NCBI GenBank assembly: GCA_029298735.1
Contig: JANSLP010000016.1
Location: 62,001-126,000, forward strand
Length of the DNA: 64,000 bases
From: Ophiostoma sp. CBS 140.51
Lineage: Eukaryota > Ascomycota > Sordariomycetes > Ophiostomatales > Ophiostomataceae
Reading direction: 5' to 3'
This document shows positions 55,502-64,000 of the stretch, one piece after another; the stretch's first letter is position 1, and each line of letters starts with the position of its first letter. The notes beneath the pieces are model-generated. The model saw only the letters and a program-made list of their open reading frames with translations, had not been told where the DNA came from and made no database searches. The translations under genes and the position numbers were made by a program.

Positions 55502-57081
55502 ATGTCATCTACCGACCTGGAAAAGGCGCTGGTGGACGCCGCGCACAGCATCTTCAAGGCCGACCGTGATAACCTGACGGTCAATTATGTGCGCAAGCAT
55601 GTCGAGGCCGAGCTGGGCCTGGACGACGGCTTCTTCAAGTCGGACGACTGGAAGGGTAAGAGCAAAGAGATTATCACGACGACGGCGGTGAGTCCAAGCC
55701 ACCTTAAATCCAAATATGTACGAAGGTGTTCATTATACTAATGACACTGCTGCAGAATAAACTGATGGACGCCGAGAATAGCGGCGAAGCCGAGGCCGAG
55801 ACAGGCCCTACACCCGAAGCCACACCCAAGAAGTCCGCCGCAAAACCCAAGAAGGAAGCAAAGAAGCCAGCACCTAAGCCCACCAAGAAGAAGGCCGAGC
55901 CGGCATCGAAAAAACGCAAGGCCGCCAGCAAGAAGAAGCGGACAGTGACGAGCTCCGACGAGGAGGACGACGACGTCGACGATGACGACGAAGACGACTT
56001 TGACGACGACGAGGACGCCAGCGAAGACTTTAGCGATGCGCCATCATCATACGATAAGGACGACAACGGTGGTGACGACGATAGCGACAGCGTGGACGAG
56101 GACGACGAGTTTGAGGAGGAGAGCAGCAGCCGGCGCAAAAAGGCCAAGGTCGAGAAGAAGGACAAGGCAGCCAAGCCGAAGCCCAAACCGAAGAGCAAGG
56201 CCGTTGCAGCTCTGGCCGAGTCGGGCACTTCGTCACCACTAAGCGAGCTCGTCAGCGAAGATGCCGGCAAGGATACCAACGGCGATGCCGACGAGAAGAA
56301 TGGAGAGCAGAGCGAGAGCGAAACGTCCGAAGTGATTGACATTACCCCGCCAAGAAAGAGAGCCAAGAAGGGCGAGGGCAAGTCCAAGTCAAAAGCGGCG
56401 CCAAAAGCAAAGTCGCAGAGGAAGCGCAAAGCCGATGATGACGGCAACGGTTCGGATAGTTCGCTGTCATCTGTGCTTGACGACCCGCCGCCGAAGCGCA
56501 GCAAGAAGGGTGCCGCTGCCTCCTCAGGAGCTGGCACGTCCCCCGACGACGCTGAGGTTAAGAAACTGCAGGGCCAGCTGGTCAAGTGCGGCGTGCGCAA
56601 GATCTGGGCGTTTGAGCTCCGTCAGTATGGCGACGACGCCAAGGCTAAGATCCGCCACTTGAAGGGGATGCTGCGCGATGTGGGCATGGACGGCCGGTTC
56701 TCCGAGTCGCGGGCGCGGGAGATCAAGGAGCGTCGCGAGCTCGAGGCCGACCTGGAGGCCGTGCAGGAGATGGACCGCAGTTGGGGCATGAACGCATCCA
56801 GTGGGCGGGCATCGCGCAGCCGGGCGCTAAAGAAATCGTTGAAGGAGGAGAGTTCTGATGACGAAGACGACGATGAGGAGGGGGTAGAAGGCGGAGAAGA
56901 TGGCGAGGCAAAAGCCGACAAGAATGGCGCTTCCAAGAAGAGTGCCGACAAGGAGGACGGCGATGACGGCGATGACGATGACGACGACGACGAATACGAC
57001 GCACCCAAGACGACATCAAGAAGGGGCCGGGTCGGCGATCTGGCGTTCCTGGGATCGGACAGCGAAAGTGACTCGGAGTGA
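55502..57081 (+). CDS. HIRIP3/CHZ-like nuclear histone-chaperone-type protein with N-terminal DEK_C-like domain
   Basis: Two exons (55502-55687, 55756-57081) give 503 residues; the ATG lies in CACCATG. The 68-bp intron (GTGAGT...CTAAT...GCAG) joins in phase 0. Residues about 5-62 (DLEKALVDAAHSIFKADRDN ... SDDWKGKSKEI) resemble a DEK C-terminal DNA-binding domain. The middle is highly charged, alternating Lys-rich and Asp/Glu-rich blocks with SSDEED sites that suit CK2. A conserved helical block at about 327-405 (VKKLQGQLVKCGVRKIW, then RHLKGMLRDVGMDGRFSESR) matches the C-terminal region of HIRIP3, whose CHZ motif binds H2A-H2B. The acidic tail (DDDDDDDEYD) fits histone binding. Likely nuclear. 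Histone binding is inferred from family resemblance and composition, not from a visible catalytic site. Confidence 0.75.
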
Positions 57082-57363
57082 GAGGATGGTGGAGCTGAAA
57101 ATGAGGAGGGTATCTAATTCAAATGGGAGAAAACGGGTGGACGGTAGGCGGGATGGTATTGGCGTTATATGCAGCATGTTGCTTTGTGCTTTCTTTGGTC
57201 GTTTTCATCTCCGTTTCCGGGCGTTATATAGTTGCAAGATGGGGCCCTGCCATCTGGTCCGAGGAATTATTCCTCAGTACGAACAAGTAATACAACTTAA
57301 TGTTCACTCATCGCAACAAGACTGAGATGGGATCTCATGATATTTGGCCATCTTCGTCTCGGC

Positions 57364-57657
57364 TTATTTGGCTGCGTTCATCCGCTGGGCGAACAGACTG
57401 AAGACGGCCACGGAGCTCATGAAGAGAACGGCATTGTAGAACTATGAAATGTAAGCCAATATTCGGAATGAACACGCAGCACATCTCCGCCCAAAGTTAC
57501 TTACTGCTCGCCGAGAGACTTCACGCTCTTCGTCGTCGTTGCGAGCCTCAATAAAGAGACGCCGCAGGTTAGGGAAGCTTGCCTATGGGAGTTAGCTGTG
57601 TGTGCACCTTTGTGTGCACCTTTGTGTGAATACGGTGTACGTTGATTACTATACCAT
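57364..57657 (-). CDS. 52-residue single-pass membrane microprotein, three exons
   Basis: Exons 57657-57655 (the ATG alone), 57582-57505 and 57441-57364 join to 52 residues starting MASFPNLRRLFIEARND. The intron directly after the ATG is 72 bp (GTATAG...GCTAAC...CATAG). The second is 63 bp (GTAAGT...CTTAC...CATAG). Exons 2 and 3 are both 78 bases and in phase 0. The product has a basic/acidic amphipathic N-terminal half and a hydrophobic helix, FYNAVLFMSSVAVFSLFA, with a short AQRMNAAK tail. That layout fits a tail-anchored or small inner/outer mitochondrial membrane subunit, but I cannot name it. The GTATAG donor is the weakest point. The alternative upstream exon has a good GTGAGC donor but no ATG in frame. 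Each exon is too short to be obvious as an open frame. Confidence 0.6.
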
Positions 57658-58396
57658 TATGAAAGAACCTCACGGGCGAGCAGTATCTCTTCTTGACTCT
57701 GTGTGGCGGTTTGTCGATGTTGACAAAGTGAAGATCGGTGAAGGGGCAAAAGCTCACCAGTGCCGTCACGTGCACACCCCGCCACGAGAACCTGTTGGAC
57801 AGCTCCAGCCGCCGACTCCTGGGGCCAGCCAACCGCCTGAAGTGTCTCAGCTCAGGGGCCTTGTTGCCGTTTTGGCTGTCCTGCCTACGCTAATCTGCAT
57901 TGAGGGGCGAAAAGGACCCCGATTGGCCCAATCAGCGTAGCGCTTGCCCGCCAACGAACGGCCCTGGCCTGGACTCCTGGAACAGACGCCAACGGGCAAG
58001 GCCCCCTCCTACCGTTTTTGTCGCTCACTCTGGCCTTGACCTTTGGCCTGAACTGAACCTCTGGAACCTCACCGTGTCCATACCAAGCCACCACCACCAC
58101 AATCTCGACCACCTCATCCACGATCCACCCCTGTCTCGCAGGCAGCATCGTTTCTCGAAAACAACCACGACAATTGTCCCACAGACCGACGACATCAATT
58201 GTGGGAGCTCACATTGACACGTAAACCCGGCGGTCGACGTCCAACTCACCCCTTTTCTCGCCGTCCTCCTCGACCGCCTTCTCGACCACACTCCTTCGTC
58301 GATCTCCGTCTCTCGACTCCCGGCCGTCGATTCTCCCCGACGAGCCCTCTCTCTCCACCCTCCTCGCACACTCTCTATCACACCCTCTACCTCACA
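57658..58396. promoter_or_regulatory. Divergent promoter between the microprotein gene and APL2
   Basis: Head-to-head spacing of 739 bp. It contains a palindromic CCAAT element near its middle and a CT-rich APL2 leader (about 58060-58396). No further gene is supported. Confidence 0.5.
57921..57934. promoter_or_regulatory. Palindromic double CCAAT element (GATTGG-C-CCAATCA)
   Basis: GATTGG at 57921-57926 and CCAATC at 57928-57933 form an inverted repeat around one C; the plus-strand copy matches the extended CCAATCA consensus of the Hap/CBF complex. Placed between two divergent genes, it could serve both. A lone CCAATCA also lies upstream of RBA50 at 62812-62818. Confidence 0.45.
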
Positions 58397-60641
58397 ATGC
58401 AGGCCGTCAACCGTATACGCGGGGCGTTTGCCGTCCCCCGCAAGGGCGAGACCTTTGAGCTGCGCGCCGGCCTGGTCTCGCAGTACGCTTTCGAGCGCAA
58501 GGAGGCCATCCAGAAGACCATCATGGCCATGACGCTGGGCAAGGACGTGTCGGCGCTGTTCCCCGATGTGCTCAAGAACATTGCAACGGGCGACCTGGAC
58601 CAGAAGAAGCTGGTCTACCTCTACTTGATGTAGGTACACGCCCTCTCTCTTGAAATATTCTCACTCTAATATTGTAGGAACTACGCAAAATCACATCCCG
58701 ACCTGTGCATTCTGGCCGTCAACACCTTTGTCCAGGACTCGGAAGACCCCAACCCGCTGATCCGCGCCCTTGCCATCCGCACCATGGGCTGCATCCGCGT
58801 CGACAAAATGGTCGACTACATGGAAGAGCCTCTGCGCAAGACCCTGCGGGACGAGTCGCCGTACGTGCGCAAAACGGCTGCCATTTGCGTCGCCAAGCTC
58901 TTCGACCTCAACCCTTCCATGTGCATCGACAACGGCTTCCTCGAGATCCTGCAGGAGCTCATTGGCGATCCCAACCCCATGGTCGTGGCCAACTCGGTCC
59001 AGGCCCTGTCCGAGATCACTGAGACCGCTCCCGAGACCCACGCCCTCATCGTCACCCCGACTACTTTGAAGAAGCTGCTGATGGCTCTCAACGAGTGTAC
59101 CGAGTGGGGTCGTGTTACCATCCTGAGCACGCTCGCCGACTATCCGCCCCAGGACGTCAAGGAGTCGGAGCACATTTGCGAGCGTGTCGCGCCCCAGTTC
59201 CAGCACGTCAACCCCAGTGTTGTGCTGGCTGCCGTCAAGGTTGTCTTTATTCATATGAAGACCATCAACCCGGAGCTCGTGCGCCAGTACCTCAAGAAGA
59301 TGGCCCCGCCCCTGGTGACGCTCGTGGCTAGCGCCCCCGAGGTGCAGTACGTCGCCCTGCGCAACATTGACCTGCTGCTACAGGCCAAGCCCGACATCTT
59401 GAGCAAGGAGATGCGCGTCTTCTTCTGCAAGTACAACGACCCGCCCTATGTCAAGCTGCAGAAGCTTGAGATTATGGTCCGCATCGCCAACGACAAGAAT
59501 TTTGAGCAGCTGCTGGCCGAGCTCAAGGAGTACGCCCTCGAGGTCGACATGGACTTTGTGCGCCGCGCCATCAAGGCCATTGGCCAGGTCGCCATCAAGA
59601 TTGAGAATGCCAGTGAAAAGTGCGTCACTGCTCTTGTGGACCTCATGGCCACCAACGTCAACTACGTCGTCCAGGAGGTTGTCATTGTCATCAAGGATAT
59701 TTTGCGCAAGTACCCGGGCTACGAGGGTGTCATTAAGTCGATTGTCGAGCATATCGATGAGCTCGACGACCCCAACGCCCGCGGCTCGTTAATATGGATC
59801 GTGGGCGAGTACGCCGAGAAGATTAGCAACGCCGACGATATCCTGACGGGCTTTGTCGATGGCTTCATGGAGGAGTTCACCCAGACCCAGCTGCAGATCT
59901 TGACGGCCGTCGTCAAGCTCTTCCTCAAGAAGCCCAGCGCCAACCAGTCTCTGGTGCAGCGCGTCCTGCAAATGGCTACCGCCGAAAACGACAACCCGGA
60001 CATTCGCGACCGCGCCTACGTCTACTGGCGTCTACTGTCGGGCGATCTCGATGTCGCCAAGTCCATTGTTTTGTCGCAAAAGCCCGCCATCACCACCACC
60101 ATGACTTCTCTGCCGCCCGCTCTCCTCGAGCAGCTGCTCGCCGAGCTCTCGACCTTGGCCTCCGTCTACCACAAGCCCCCAGAGTCGTTTGTCGGCAAGG
60201 GCCGCTTCGGCGCCGACGAGATCCAGCGCGCCGCCATCCAGGAACAGCGCCAGGACGCCGCCGAGAACCCTATTGCCGCCTCTGTCGCTGCCGTCGCCGC
60301 CGCCGCCAACGGTGGCGCCGCCCCGCCCCAGAGCAACTTTGAGAATTTGCTCGACATTGACTTTGACGGCGCCGCGCCCGCGTCTGCTGAGGCTGGCGGC
60401 TCGGGTACGCCCGACCGTACCGGCAGCCCCGCTGTCGCGTCATCGTCGGCCACGCCTCCACCAGGTGCTGGCGGTCCTGGCGGTATCGCTGACATGATGG
60501 GCTTGTTTGACGCGCCCGCACCTGCCAGCACCTCCTCGCCTGCACCGCCACCCGGTATGAACGATATCCTGGGCGGTTTCGGCAGCCTGGACCTGACGGG
60601 CGCCGGCACGGCCACGGCGCCATCACCGCCGAGCGCGCAGC

Positions 60642-60674
<33 letters not shown>

Positions 60675-60715
60675 CGAGTGGAGGCGGTAACGACGATCTT
60701 CTGGGATTGTTCTAA
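58397..60715 (+). CDS. APL2: AP-1 clathrin adaptor complex beta subunit (beta-adaptin)
   Basis: Two exons (58397-58629, 58678-60715) give 756 residues; the 48-bp intron (GTAGGT...CTCTAAT...TGTAG) splits the ATG codon of LMNYAKSHPDL. The adaptin trunk starts RIRGAFAVPRKGETFELRAG and carries KEAIQKTIMAMTLGKDVS and ILAVNTFVQDSEDPNPLIRA, closely matching fungal AP-1 beta. HEAT-type helices continue to about residue 580, then a hinge rich in Ala/Pro/Gly with LLDIDFDG, clathrin-box-like leucine motifs and an end in DDLLGLF. A short poly-Gln run precedes the end. As in other fungi there is no folded appendage (ear), which explains the shorter length compared with animal beta-adaptins. Role: clathrin-coated transport between trans-Golgi and endosomes, with gamma, mu and sigma partners. 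AP-2 beta is the alternative, less likely from the N-terminus. Confidence 0.93.
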
Positions 60716-61057
60716 ACTAGAGGCGCACTGTTATCATCATATTTTGTCTTGTTTCCTTTTCTCTTATTGAAAAGCAAGGTGTTTTTGTCTTTTATTTTGT
60801 TTTATTCCTTAGCTTTCCATTTTGTTTTTGTCGTACAACCTTTACAATCCTATATTTCTTGTTTATTCTCTATAGTAGCATGGTAATGAAAGAATAAAAA
60901 CAGTCAAATTGGAATAATTTGGAGGTCACTGATAAAGTAATACGGTAAGAACTGTTGAATACGTGCTTGATGATGTAAATACTTATGTCATGCCTATCTA
61001 GTTCTTCTATGAATCGTGCAGGTGGTCGTTATTTTGTTTTCATTCCTCACTCTCCCT
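60716..61057. other. Convergent 3' region of APL2 and RBA50
   Basis: T-rich on the APL2 side with TTTTATTTTG-like runs, AT-rich in the centre. Holds both 3' UTRs; no gene seen. Confidence 0.5.
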
Positions 61058-62527
61058 CTACCGTCCCTGCCACCGCTCCTTCCAGCCGCCCTTTTCGTAC
61101 AGCCAAATCGCCTCAATCGCGTACGCCCGGCTGCCCCGATGGCCTTGGCCTTCCTCCATGCTCGCCGCTTCCCGCAGCGTGTCCAGCACCCGGCCCTCCG
61201 ACAAGCTCCGCCAGATACCCTGCGCCAGCTGCACCCGCGGATCGCTCGTCGCCTCGTCCACGGCGGAACCCATGCCCGTGCCCGTCTCACCGCCGCCGCC
61301 GCCAAACTCGCCCTTGCCCAGCCGGTACAGCAAACGTCCCAGCAGCTGGAACGCCACACACCGCTGCGACGGCACCGCACTCCGCGCCAGCCGTGCCAGT
61401 TCGCCAATCGTGTAACCCGCCGCCTCGGGCGCCACACCGTGGTGGTGCAGGCCCTTTGTCACGGGGATCTTGCGCGAGGCTCTGGGCGGGATCAGGCGGC
61501 CACGGAAATCGAAGCGCAGCTGCGACACGGCGAGGGACTCTTGGCCTGGGTAGTAAGGGGACTCGCGGTCGGCGGGACTGTCGGCTGTCGGAAGCGGTGC
61601 CATCCAGGCGAGGCGGGCTGGGTCGGCAGGCAGGTTGGGAAAGTATTTGGTGTGGAGGTTCTGGAGAAAGTCTGGGTCGTTGGGGTCGAGGTCGGGCACG
61701 GCGGGTGCGTGGGGGAAGTGGACAGCGCCGGGGCCATCGTGGGCATGATCATGGTCGTGGTCGTGGTCATGGTCGTGATTCTGAACAACCTTTTCTGGCG
61801 ACGAGATGGGCGCCAAGTCGTCGGCCGCTGGCACCTTCTCGTCATTTCCAAAGAGAGCCGCGTCGCCAGTATTCTTCCCCGCGGCCTTTGGCTTATCGTC
61901 CTTGTCGTCTGCATCCTCGACCGATGCAAACAGAACCTTCTTCTTGAGTTTTGTAGGCTCCTTGGGTTCTTCTTCTGTCTCCGCCGTGTCTGCACTACTG
62001 TCTTGTATCCGAATCTCTGGTGTCGGTGCCGCCGGCTCTGGTTGTGACAGCTCCTCGCCTGGCAGACAGGCATTGCTGCCGTCGTCGAGGTTTGCACGCC
62101 GCAGAAGAATCTGTAGCAGATCTGGACTAAGATTCGACAGGAGTTCATTGCGTGCTTCGGCAATCTCGTCGGGCGCCATGCTGCTCAGCATCTCGCGGTT
62201 CTCGCGATCGATGCCGGCCTTTTCGTCGAAGCTGGCATCTTGCGACTGTTTCGGAGCGGAAGGACGGGAGGAGGAGGAAGAGGAGGAAGGAAAAGAGTTC
62301 GAGAGGGTAGGAGGAGCAGGACCGAATGTCGGCTTGGGTGTGTCGGCTGCAATGCCTGCTGCGACGGCAGCCTCGGCGGCCTGTCTTTGCTGTTTGAACG
62401 CAGAGGCAAAACGAGCCCGTTTCTTTGGCTTGGGGAAGCCTGTCGATCGTGGATACGGGAAAGAGGGGGGCGTGGCGGCACCGACCTCCTTCTCCTGAAT
62501 ATCGAGAATACGCAACGAGCCGTCCAT
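61058..62527 (-). CDS. RBA50: RNA polymerase II-associated protein RBA50 (RPAP1 family)
   Basis: A single exon of 489 residues. The ATG complementary to 62525-62527 is preferred to a frame that is open 147 codons further upstream but reads as leader. The N-terminal RPAP1 block is at about 104-146 (IDRENREMLSSMAPDEIAEA, then LSNLSPDLLQILLRRAN). The C-terminal RPAP1 block is at about 335-402 (QLRFDFRGRLIPP, YTIGELARLARSAVPSQRCV, LLGRLLYRLGKG). Between them lies an acidic linker with an alternating His-Asp run (251-263). RPAP1/Rba50 helps assemble RNA polymerase II subunits before nuclear import, together with GPN-loop GTPases. Length is close to the fungal form and far shorter than the animal protein. 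No disrupted motif is seen. Confidence 0.9.
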   Translation of the reverse strand: MDGSLRILDIQEKEVGAATPPSFPYPRSTGFPKPKKRARFASAFKQQRQAAEAAVAAGIAADTPKPTFGPAPPTLSNSFPSSSSSSSRPSAPKQSQDASFDEKAGIDRENREMLSSMAPDEIAEARNELLSNLSPDLLQILLRRANLDDGSNACLPGEELSQPEPAAPTPEIRIQDSSADTAETEEEPKEPTKLKKKVLFASVEDADDKDDKPKAAGKNTGDAALFGNDEKVPAADDLAPISSPEKVVQNHDHDHDHDHDHAHDGPGAVHFPHAPAVPDLDPNDPDFLQNLHTKYFPNLPADPARLAWMAPLPTADSPADRESPYYPGQESLAVSQLRFDFRGRLIPPRASRKIPVTKGLHHHGVAPEAAGYTIGELARLARSAVPSQRCVAFQLLGRLLYRLGKGEFGGGGGETGTGMGSAVDEATSDPRVQLAQGIWRSLSEGRVLDTLREAASMEEGQGHRGSRAYAIEAIWLYEKGGWKERWQGR

Positions 62528-64000
62528 AGTGATGTGTATGTTGCGCGTAGTTTGTCGTGTGTTCGTCCTTCGTTTCTTTCGTCGCCTCACAGAAGATCGC
62601 AGAAGAGAGAAGGCTGCCGTCATAAAGTGGGGTCCCCGAACGCCAAATTTTGCACCGCCACTCAGGCCAACAGACAGGAGACAATTAAGGTTGTGGCTCA
62701 AAACTAAGACACGTGACCCGACTGCGTCAGCTTGTGCATTAGCGCCGATCTGCATCAGCAACCTTGACCAGAGATTCTCCAATCGTCCCAAGTTTGGGGG
62801 ACCCGACCAGCCAATCAGAGGCGCCGTGGCAGTTTGGCGGTTTTGGCGTTTCGTTTTGATAAGGGGCCGCTCCCGGTGTTCCATTTTTGGCCTTCGCGTT
62901 TTCAGCTTGAGTTTTGTTGCAGTTTCTTGACGGTCGCTCAGTGGTAATGTGTATGTTTGGGTTTTCATTTCGCTTTAGGGCGCTGCAACGAGTGCGTTAT
63001 TTTTCGGGACTCTTCGCTTCGTGCTAAAAGTCTCGCAACAAATTCCAGATTGAAGCCTGATCACGTGTTAGCCAACGGCTGGTCCCTGGATCGCTCTCGC
63101 AATCGGCCATCCGAACCAGAAGACAATCGATGCTTCCCAAGTAATGTGTAAAATCGGAAATGGAAAGCGCAGACAGCGACAAAGATCCTTTCTTGATCGC
63201 TGCTTTCTGATTCTGATTGCCTCGCATCAAACGCACCGTAATTTGGCACGGAAGGAAAGAACATTTGGAGAAGCCAATCCAGACGCACCCCTGTCTAAAC
63301 CTGCCGCACGCTTGCACAGACGCGGTTGGCACGGGCCCACACAGCGGGTAAGGGATGGGTTGCGGTACACGCGGTGCAATGTACCTTTGATACTGCGCCG
63401 CGGTACCCCAAGTACTTTATGCATTTGGAACAACCACCACCACCTGGGCTGGAACTGCTGGACACGTACGACGTTCCCTTCGCGCCTTCCCCACGTCGGC
63501 TGGTCTCCTGGAACCGGCCGTGGGAAGAAGAAAAAAACAATTAAATAATAAATACAATAAAATTTAATGGAAAAAAGACGAAAACAGCAATAAAATACAA
63601 GTACACATACAGAACACCACAGCTCACGAATTAATTGCCACAAAGCCCTACTGCCACCCCCTTCCCCCCGGAACACCTGCTTTTCGCCCACTGCACCTTG
63701 CTTCCTGCCACCAGAACACGTCGTAATTCTCCCCCTTCCCCGTCCCGCGTAGATTCCTCCGTATTTCCCGCCTGGAGGTACTTGGGTACCTGTTCCCAGC
63801 TGCCGTTTCTTGTCCCCATTTTAGTGTCGGCCTGTCATCAACCTTAGTTCATTGTGTACACACCCCCCGGTCGAATCTGCCTGCCACGCCCCTCCTGTAT
63901 CGTTCTTTCATTTTTCGAGTGGGCTTTGAGGTTTTCTGGACTACGAGTACGACATGCAAATGGAGCAAATACTTGCTACTGTCTTGCTCCTGCTGCAAGA
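62528..64000. other. RBA50 promoter and right-edge intergenic region
   Basis: A CCAATCA box lies at 62812-62818. 63540-63610 is AT-rich (AATAAATACAATAAAATTTAATGG) and could be a 3' flank of a gene beyond the window, or simply spacer. Short frames are non-conserved-looking. Nothing else recognised up to the edge. Confidence 0.4.

Noticed and set aside
57758..57832. Alternative first exon for the microprotein gene with a good GTGAGC donor
   Set aside because: It begins with TTG, has no ATG in frame before an upstream TAG, and its residues look unlike a continuous protein start.

Overview
This is nuclear DNA from a filamentous ascomycete (Pezizomycotina). A Sordariomycete is my best guess; the genus is not determined. 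Supporting signs are short introns of about 48-100 bp with GTRNGY-type donors and CTAAC-like branch points, Zn2Cys6 and F-box-like families, a WSC wall sensor, Gln/His-rich extensions on regulators, pyrimidine-rich leaders and tRNA genes with oligo-T terminators. There is no rRNA, CRISPR array, operon or intact transposon.

Layout. The left third is gene-poor. A 5'-truncated reading frame (1-2591) carries three in-frame TAG codons and no frameshift. About 7 kb of mostly non-coding DNA leads to a WSC sensor (9766-10671). A small orphan gene with an 8-A frameshift follows (14526-15530). Another 6.9 kb, ending in a roughly 2.4 kb pyrimidine-rich leader, leads to a Zn2Cys6 regulator (22456-25919).

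The middle is denser and holds a conserved proline-rich nuclear-type protein (27971-29305), COX20 (minus) divergent from POL2 (plus) across a shared promoter, tRNA-Thr(CGT), tRNA-Arg(ACG), an F-box-like gene, and CCT7 convergent with SPT10.

The right end holds an F-box/DUF7730-like gene (minus), a HIRIP3/CHZ-type histone-chaperone-like gene (plus), a 52-residue single-pass membrane microprotein (minus, three exons), AP-1 beta-adaptin APL2 (plus) and RBA50/RPAP1 (minus). Most recognised genes are housekeeping: leading-strand replication, cytochrome oxidase assembly, chaperonin, clathrin adaptor, polymerase II assembly and chromatin. They work in separate pathways, and the only shared control visible is at divergent promoters.

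The most unusual element is the first gene. Its three internal stops are all TAG, and two lie in the loops of clear potential hairpins, which is the context favoured by sexual-stage A-to-I mRNA editing in Sordariomycetes (UAG read as UGG, Trp). TAG is not reassigned genome-wide here, because the gene at 27971-29305 ends in TAG. Decay of a pseudogene, or splicing of one of the stops, remains possible.
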